64,000 bases of DNA, from assembly GCF_001641125.1 (NCBI RefSeq), contig NZ_LWLP01000001.1, forward strand, positions 3,308,133 through 3,372,132. Direction: 5' to 3'. A program made the position numbers and the translations under genes. The DNA comes from Arthrobacter sp. OY3WO11. Lineage in GTDB: Bacteria; Actinomycetota; Actinomycetes; Actinomycetales; Micrococcaceae. Of the stretch, positions 59,218 through 64,000 are shown in pieces (within the stretch, counting starts at the first letter, position 1; each line of letters opens with the position of its first letter). A model generated the notes under the pieces. The model saw only the letters and a list, made by a program, of their open reading frames with translations. It did not search any database and had not been told where the DNA came from.

Positions 59218-59898
59218 ATGGCACTGAGTCCTTCCGCCCGCGCGCCGCTCGCTGACGAGGTCACCGCCAAACTGCGCGCCATGGTGCAGTCCGGCGAATG
59301 GCCCCTCCACCAGCGCATCCCGTCCGAAACAGAGCTGATGGCCGGCCTGGGGGTCTCACGCGGCACCCTCCGCGAGGGCATCAAGGCCCTGGCCCACAGC
59401 GGGATGCTGGAGGTGCGGCGCGGCGACGGCACCTATGTCCGCGCCACCAGCGAACTGTCCGGCGCGGCCCGGCGCATGTACCAGGACCACACCGAGCAGC
59501 ACATCCTTGAAGTCCGGCTGGGCCTGGACACCCAGGCTGCCCGCCTGGCGGCCCGCCATGCAACGGCCGACGACGTCACGGCCCTGCGTGCCCTGCTCAC
59601 CGCCCGGGACCAGGCCTGGGCAGGGGGAGACTACGAGGCGTGGGCGCGGGCGGACTGGGGGTTCCACGAACGGGTGGCGCAGGCCTCCGGCAATCCCCTG
59701 CTGCACGAGCTGTACCTCAGTTTCGGCAGCGCCTTCCACCAGGACCTCCTCAAGCAGCAGCGCCGGCCCGGCTTCGACGGCCGCCCGCACGAGGGACACG
59801 ACCACCTGGCGGACGCCATTGAAGCGCGCGACGAGGACGCCGCAGCCGCCACCGTTGACCGGAACCTGAACTCCTGCGCGGAGTGGCTGGCAGGATAG
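59218..59898 (+). CDS. GntR family regulator, FadR/FCD subgroup
   Basis: 226 residues. Winged helix ADEVTAKLRAMVQSGEWPLHQRIPSETELMAGLGVSRGTLREGIKALAHSGMLEVRRGDGTYV, then an FCD effector domain with HILEVRLGLDTQAARLAARHATADDV and metal/ligand His in HERVAQASGNPLLHELY and HEGHDHLADAIEARD. Likely controls the CynX-like transporter with which it is co-transcribed, in response to a small organic acid. Confidence 0.92.
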   Translation: MALSPSARAPLADEVTAKLRAMVQSGEWPLHQRIPSETELMAGLGVSRGTLREGIKALAHSGMLEVRRGDGTYVRATSELSGAARRMYQDHTEQHILEVRLGLDTQAARLAARHATADDVTALRALLTARDQAWAGGDYEAWARADWGFHERVAQASGNPLLHELYLSFGSAFHQDLLKQQRRPGFDGRPHEGHDHLADAIEARDEDAAAATVDRNLNSCAEWLAG

Positions 59899-60016
59899 TG
59901 CAGCCTCTGGGGTTTCTTCCAGGCTTAATCGGTCAGTAGGCTTACTATCTGAAGAAGGTAGTCCTGTCCGCCGCCCATCCCGGCGCGGCAGGCACCGCTG
60001 ACGATGAGGAGTTTCC

Positions 60017-61249
60017 ATGGCGCGATCATCACGCGTGACCGAGCACGAGCTGGGCAAAGAGCCCGCGCAGACGGCAGGGACGGATTCAACCGGGACGGAC
60101 TTAGCAGTGGCGCCGCATTCGCAGCGGCCGGCCACCCGAGTCCCCCGGGACATCAAGTCCCCCTCCCAGCTGTGGGGGGACGGCCTGGGCCGCGTGGGCA
60201 TCCGGTGCGCCCAGGTACTGCTGATCCTCACCGTGGCGGTGGTCTCCGTCTACGCGCTGATGCAGATCAAGCTCCTGGTGATTCCCATCCTGATCGCGCT
60301 GATCCTGGCCGCCGCAATCGGCCCGTTCGTGAACATGCTCCGGCGCCGGGGCATGCGCGGCGGACTGGCCACGGGCATTGCGTTCATCGGGCTGCTGCTG
60401 CTCCTTGGCGGCGTTGGCACGGTGATCTATTTCTCGGTCCGCAGCCAGTGGGGCGAACTGGCCCAGCAGGCCTCCTCGGGCTTGGACGAGCTGGAGCAGT
60501 TCCTGCTGACCGGCCCGGTTCCCATTGACCAGGGGCAGCTTGACCAGGCCCGGCAGGGAATCATTGATTTTGCCACCAGCAGCCAGGTGCGTTCCGGCGC
60601 CATCACCGGACTCTCCATGGTCACCGAATTTATTGCGGGCGCCAGCCTCGTGGTCATCATCCTGTTCTTCTTCCTGAAGGACGGGGCCAAGATCTGGAAC
60701 TTCTTCCTCCGCCCCTTCAGCGGGGCCCGCGAGGCGAAGCTGCGCCGGGTAGGCAGCCGCACCCTTGAGGTTCTCGGCGGCTACGTCCGCGGCACCGCCA
60801 TCGTGGCCCTCGTGGACACCGTGGCGATTGGCGCGGCACTGCTGATCATGCAGGTGCCGCTGGCCTTCCCGCTGGCCATCATCGTTTTCCTCGGCGCCTT
60901 CATTCCGCTGGTGGGTGCAACGGTGGCTGGCATCCTCGCCGCCCTCGTGGCCCTCGTGGCGAACGGGCCGGTGGTTGCCCTGATCGTGGTGGCCGTGGTC
61001 ATCGCGGTCAACCAACTGGAGGGCGACCTCCTGCAGCCGGTGGTCATGGGCAAGTCGCTCCAGCTCCACGCCCTGGTGATCCTGATGGCGCTGACGGCCG
61101 GCACCATCCTGGCGGGCATCGTCGGCGCGGTCCTGTCCGTGCCGCTGGCGGCCGTCACCTGGGCCATCATCCAGGTGTGGACGGCCGAAGACCCACACCT
61201 CGAGGACATGAACCCGGACCTCCCGCCGGCCGGCACCAACCCGATCTGA
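60017..61249 (+). CDS. AI-2E family transporter
   Basis: 410 residues, eight membrane helices with the large central loop (about 130-205) seen in TqsA/YdiK. End-of-family motifs: LGAFIPLVGATVAGILAALVALVANGP, NQLEGDLLQPVVMGKSLQLHALVILMALTAGTILAGIVGAVLSVPLAAVTWAI. Some members move autoinducer-2 or sodium; most are unassigned. A CTTACTA motif lies 70 bases upstream. Ends just before the palindromic element at 61257. Confidence 0.9.
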   Translation: MARSSRVTEHELGKEPAQTAGTDSTGTDLAVAPHSQRPATRVPRDIKSPSQLWGDGLGRVGIRCAQVLLILTVAVVSVYALMQIKLLVIPILIALILAAAIGPFVNMLRRRGMRGGLATGIAFIGLLLLLGGVGTVIYFSVRSQWGELAQQASSGLDELEQFLLTGPVPIDQGQLDQARQGIIDFATSSQVRSGAITGLSMVTEFIAGASLVVIILFFFLKDGAKIWNFFLRPFSGAREAKLRRVGSRTLEVLGGYVRGTAIVALVDTVAIGAALLIMQVPLAFPLAIIVFLGAFIPLVGATVAGILAALVALVANGPVVALIVVAVVIAVNQLEGDLLQPVVMGKSLQLHALVILMALTAGTILAGIVGAVLSVPLAAVTWAIIQVWTAEDPHLEDMNPDLPPAGTNPI

Positions 61250-61256
61250 CCCCCTG

Positions 61257-61320
61257 GAGTTTTTGTCCAGATATGCAGGCTTGAAGTGCGTTTTGGCCTG
61301 CATATCTGGACTAAAAACTC
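61257..61320. repeat. Palindromic intergenic element, copy 3 (64 bp)
   Basis: Both arms read GATATGCAGGC inside the common GAGTTTTTGTCCA end, giving a nearly perfect 24-bp stem; one T is inserted in the right arm (GGACTAAAAACTC). Between convergent genes, 7 bases after the AI-2E gene stop. Confidence 0.9.
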
Positions 61321-61334
61321 AGGCGAAGAACATA

Positions 61335-61378
61335 GCACGACGACGGTCCGGCACCTGGGTGCCGGACCGTCGTCGTGC
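61335..61378. terminator. Strong bidirectional terminator
   Basis: Perfect 20-bp stem (61335-61354 with 61359-61378) and CTGG loop, between the AI-2E gene and a convergent membrane protein gene. Adjacent to palindromic copy 3, so the repeat is not needed as terminator here. Confidence 0.9.
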
Positions 61379-61413
61379 GTCTATTGCTGGAGCTGCGGGG
61401 CAGCTCTGCCGCG

Positions 61414-61950
61414 TTAGGAGCGGAGGCCCGCGAACACGTTCTTGGGCCGCTGCATCTCACCGTGCTTGGCGCCCAGGACAACAACGGCGCCGGCGAACGC
61501 GGGGATGGCCCACTGCAGCATCTTCAGCTGCTGCTGGGCGGCCTTCAGCTCGTCTGAAGCATCCGGACGCGGTTCCGTGGCACCCTCGGCACCCTCGGCG
61601 GCCAGCTTCTCCACCTTCTTGCCCAGGATGCCGGAGTACAGGGTCACGCCAGCGCCCACCACGGTGACCGCGGTCTTGATGACGGTGTCCCTCGCCACGC
61701 CTTCCTGCTTGGCGATGCGGCCCTTGTTCTCCCAGGCGATGGCGAGGTCCGCCACCAGGTGCGAGGCGAACGCGGCCGTCTGGAACGGCGCCCACTTCAT
61801 CCAGCCCGCACTGGAAAGCCGCGTCCGCTCGGACGGGTCCTTCGCCTCCGCTGCCGCACCATTCAGGCCGATGGCGCCCATGAGGGATCCGCCGAACCAG
61901 GCTGCTGCCGTGAGATCGTGAACTGAACGGGCAATAAGATTTCCTGCCAT
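61414..61950 (-). CDS. Four-helix membrane protein, unknown
   Basis: 178 residues, not recognised. Four hydrophobic stretches: LTAAAWFGGSLMGAIGLNGAAA (about 12-33), WMKWAPFQTAAFASHLVADLAIAW, VIKTAVTVVGAGVTLYSGILG, and LQWAIPAFAGAVVVLGAKHG near the end, separated by a charged EGAEGATEPRPDASDELKAAQQQ loop. Start at 61950 has AGGA about 9 bases upstream; the ATG at 61959 is too close to it. Divergent from the small gene at 62104, sharing a 154-base region with a GTAAG-N4-CTTAC palindrome. Confidence 0.75.
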   Translation of the reverse strand: MAGNLIARSVHDLTAAAWFGGSLMGAIGLNGAAAEAKDPSERTRLSSAGWMKWAPFQTAAFASHLVADLAIAWENKGRIAKQEGVARDTVIKTAVTVVGAGVTLYSGILGKKVEKLAAEGAEGATEPRPDASDELKAAQQQLKMLQWAIPAFAGAVVVLGAKHGEMQRPKNVFAGLRS

Positions 61951-62038
61951 GGTGTGCATTCCTATCGTTGAGCTGCCTAAGATGCCGCGCCTGCGGACTT
62001 CACTTGCCGTGTCCCATCAAGGTCATGGTCAGCCCATG

Positions 62039-62052
62039 GTAAGCACACTTAC
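62039..62052. promoter_or_regulatory. GTAAG-CACA-CTTAC palindrome in a divergent promoter region
   Basis: Perfect 5-bp arms, 4-base spacer, 89 bases from the leftward gene and 52 from the rightward one. The half site CTTACTA also occurs at 59941-59947 before the AI-2E gene, within AGTA-GGCT-TACT. Confidence 0.45.
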
Positions 62053-62103
62053 TAATGTTACGAAAGCCCGTCTTCCACCGGCGGAACGCGTAATATCGTG
62101 GCT

Positions 62104-62394
62104 ATGGGAAACACAGGGACGCTGTTCGGCTGGGCATTTGGTGACCCGGCGCGGGAACAAGAGGACGCATACGTAGGAAACCTGCAGGACGAGGCCCTGG
62201 CCAACGCCCGGGAGACCGCAAAGGCCAAAGGGGTTTCCCTGGTGCCTGACTCCCAGGTGTTCACAGTCCTCAGTGCCGACGACTCACTCGTGGAACTGGA
62301 CAACGCGCCGGGCAAGCTTGTGGTCCGCTGCACCGTGCACGTCGAGGGACCGGGTGCTGAAAAGCTGCGCGCCGAAGGGCCGATGAACGGCTGA
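62104..62394 (+). CDS. Small soluble protein, unknown
   Basis: 96 residues, no recognised family. MGNTGTLFGWAFGDPAREQEDAYVGNLQDEALANARETAKAKGVSLVP followed by strands VFTVLSADDSLVELD and KLVVRCTVHVEGPGAEKL. No signal or membrane helix. It ends 3 bases before the DUF1206 gene and is probably co-transcribed. A GTG at 62098 is an alternative start; neither has a good ribosome site. Confidence 0.6.
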   Translation: MGNTGTLFGWAFGDPAREQEDAYVGNLQDEALANARETAKAKGVSLVPDSQVFTVLSADDSLVELDNAPGKLVVRCTVHVEGPGAEKLRAEGPMNG

Positions 62395-62397
62395 CCG

Positions 62398-63225
62398 ATG
62401 TCGGACGGGGAATCGACCATCAGCCAGGCCGCCGACGCCGTCGAGCAGGCCTCCAACACCAAAACCTTGGATGTCCTGGCCCGGGCCGGCTTCGCCGTCA
62501 TGGCCCTGCTGCACGTCGTCATCGGCGCCATTGCCATCACCGTGGCCTTCGGGCAGCCCGGCGAAGCGGAACCCACGGGCGCCATCGAGCAGATGGCCGC
62601 GAACCCTTGGGGCACGGCAATCATGTGGTCCTGCGTGCTGGCATGCTTTGGCCTGGGGTTGTGGCAGGCGAGCGAGGCGACCCTGCGGGCCCGCCCGCTC
62701 CCGCGGAAGGAGCGGCTCTCCAAGCTGATCTCCTCGGGTTTCCTGGCCATCGCCTACACCAGTGTGGGTCTCAGCTTTGCGGGCTTCGCCGTGGGAATGC
62801 GGGGGGACTCCAGCGAAAGCACCCGGGATTTCAGTGCCTCGTTGATGGCCACGCCCGCGGGACTCTGGGCGCTGGTAGCCCTGGGCCTGACAATCATCGG
62901 GATCGGGATCTATTTCGTCGCCAAGGGCGTGCGGCGCGGATTCAAGGAGGAACTCTTCCACTTTGACGGCACCCGGCGCGGCCGGCTGATCGACACGCTT
63001 GGCGTTGCCGGCCACATCGCCAAAGGGATAGCACTGTTCCTCACCGGGCTGCTCTTCGTGATCGCCGCCGCCAAGCACGACGCCGAAGAGTCCACCGGAC
63101 TGGACGGCAGCCTCAAGGCCCTGCGCGACCACCCGTTCGGACCAACCCTGCTGGTGGCCATCGGCGCCGGATTCATCGCCTACGGGACTTTTGCCCTGGT
63201 CCGGTCACGCTTCGGCCGGATGTAG
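62398..63225 (+). CDS. DUF1206 membrane protein
   Basis: 275 residues. Three copies of a two-helix unit, each opening with a Gly/Ala/Phe-rich ARAGFAVMALLHVVIGAIAITVAF, SSGFLAIAYTSVGLSFAGFAV, LGVAGHIAKGIALFLTGLLFVIAAAKHD pattern, which is how DUF1206 proteins are built. Function unknown; family members are common in actinobacteria and may be stress-linked. Start 3 bases after the upstream stop. Confidence 0.88.
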   Translation: MSDGESTISQAADAVEQASNTKTLDVLARAGFAVMALLHVVIGAIAITVAFGQPGEAEPTGAIEQMAANPWGTAIMWSCVLACFGLGLWQASEATLRARPLPRKERLSKLISSGFLAIAYTSVGLSFAGFAVGMRGDSSESTRDFSASLMATPAGLWALVALGLTIIGIGIYFVAKGVRRGFKEELFHFDGTRRGRLIDTLGVAGHIAKGIALFLTGLLFVIAAAKHDAEESTGLDGSLKALRDHPFGPTLLVAIGAGFIAYGTFALVRSRFGRM

Positions 63226-63255
63226 TTCCGGCCTGTTTCGGGGTACGGAGGAACC

Positions 63256-64000
63256 ATGACGCATTCCGCAGCTATAGACCAAACCCCCGGCGTCGGCTCC
63301 GCCGCACCGGGGGATGTAACCCCCGCTGTCACGGAGACGGCAGGCCGCGCCTTCGCCGGCATGTTCCGGGTGCTGAAGCTGGCCAGGCCGGACCGGCCCA
63401 TCCACCCGGAGGGCCTCGGCCTGGCAGGACGGCTGACACGGACCGGCAGTTCCGGGGCAACCAGCGGGGTGGAGTGGCTCGATACTCCGGGCATCGACTC
63501 CGTCAGGGCCCGGTTCTCGCGATCGGTGGGATTGCCCCAGCAGCTTCCGGACATCCTGGGCCTGGCCCTCCGCATCACGCCAACCTCCGGCGGCATCTCG
63601 GACGTGCTGTTGGCCTCCACCGGCTGGCGGCGTCCCGGCAGGTTCCTGCTCCAGCCGAAACTGGACGTTGCCGGCGCCACCTTCACAACGCTGATGCCGT
63701 ACCGGGGCGGGAAAGGGCCGGTGCTGCTGGGGCTGCGGACCAGCGAGCTGCCGGCCGGGCCGCTGACAACGGGAGAGTGGGTGCTGCACCTCTACTGGGC
63801 CAAACCCACGGGACCCTGGCGCGAATGCGGCGAACTCCGCCTGCGGGCAGAACCGGAACCGGCGGATACTCCCCTGCGCTTCAATCCCCTGGAGAACCAG
63901 CCGCCGGGAGCGCAGACCTACGCCTGGACCCGCCGCCTGAGGGAACACTCCTACCGCGCGGCGCAGCGGCCGGCACCAGCCGCCGTCGTACATTCCGCCG
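63256..64000 (+). CDS. Unknown protein, possible catalase-fold relative, cut by window end
   Basis: At least 248 residues, open at the right edge. Strong AGGAGG-type site (CGGAGGAACC) before the ATG at 63256. Segments GVEWLDTPGIDSVRARFSRS, GLPQQLPDILGLALRITP, SDVLLASTGWRRPGRFLLQP and TTLMPYRGGKGPVLLGLRT recall actinobacterial proteins with a catalase-like barrel (RFSR.. then D.LGLALR in place of RFS...RGFAVKF), but the catalytic His and Tyr are not visible. No signal peptide. Low certainty beyond being a real gene. Confidence 0.6.
   Translation, partial: MTHSAAIDQTPGVGSAAPGDVTPAVTETAGRAFAGMFRVLKLARPDRPIHPEGLGLAGRLTRTGSSGATSGVEWLDTPGIDSVRARFSRSVGLPQQLPDILGLALRITPTSGGISDVLLASTGWRRPGRFLLQPKLDVAGATFTTLMPYRGGKGPVLLGLRTSELPAGPLTTGEWVLHLYWAKPTGPWRECGELRLRAEPEPADTPLRFNPLENQPPGAQTYAWTRRLREHSYRAAQRPAPAAVVHSA

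Noticed and set aside
15606..61320. The three 63-bp palindromes as ordinary transcription terminators
   Set aside because: Copy 1 lies between divergent genes, where no transcript ends, and copy 3 is beside a much stronger separate terminator.

Overview
The window is GC-rich chromosomal DNA with tightly packed genes on both strands, frequent 4-base ATGA/GTGA overlaps, many GTG starts and strong hairpin terminators. With the gene content (FurA-catalase, FprA-type ferredoxin reductase, PucR regulators, DUF1206, PaaK-like and Acg-like enzymes, transsulfuration pair) this points to an aerobic soil actinobacterium of the Micrococcaceae, most like Arthrobacter or Pseudarthrobacter. The genus is an inference; no rRNA or marker gene is present. 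No CRISPR array, transposase or integrase was found.

Layout. 1-6.2 kb: the start of a DEAD-box helicase gene (running off the left edge), a MOSC protein, then a four-gene operon (YgiB-like membrane protein, glutathionylspermidine-synthase-like ATP-grasp ligase, APC permease, glutaryl-CoA-dehydrogenase-like enzyme). 6.3-11.1 kb: an SDR and a TetR regulator divergent from a sugar-type ABC importer, with a clear palindromic operator between. 11.2-24.4 kb: transsulfuration genes, an anion transporter, a glyoxalase-fold protein, an AlkA-type glycosylase, two ABC exporters, an acyl-CoA synthetase, thioredoxin, a thioesterase and a potassium channel. 24.4-26.5 kb: a LysM cell-wall protein behind a long structured leader, and a CBS-domain protein.

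26.6-29.8 kb is the most unusual part. A 3.2 kb islet of visibly lower GC is bounded by an intact tRNA-Tyr and a 21-bp copy of its 3' end. It holds a translationally coupled pair, a nitroreductase-like protein and a phenylacetate-CoA-ligase-family adenylating enzyme. The second gene has lost its own stop codon and reads through the tRNA remnant and its terminator.

30-40 kb: YajQ, HtpX, an MFS exporter, furA-katA behind a Fur-type palindrome, a DUF2461 protein, and a TetR-linked nitrate/sulfonate/taurine-type ABC importer. 40-46.7 kb: an amino acid permease and an alcohol oxidation operon (aldehyde dehydrogenase, zinc alcohol dehydrogenase, DUF779) under an unusual GAF regulator. 46.8-64 kb: ferredoxin-NADP reductase, topoisomerase IB, RarD-like transporter with a beta-propeller phytase, a putrescine/GABA catabolic pair with PucR regulator, a CYTH-CHAD protein, a CynX-like transporter with GntR regulator, an AI-2E family protein, small membrane proteins and a truncated unknown gene at the right edge.

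A 63-64 bp palindromic intergenic element occurs three times (15.6, 46.8 and 61.3 kb), in divergent, tandem and convergent gene settings, and looks like a lineage-specific REP-like repeat.
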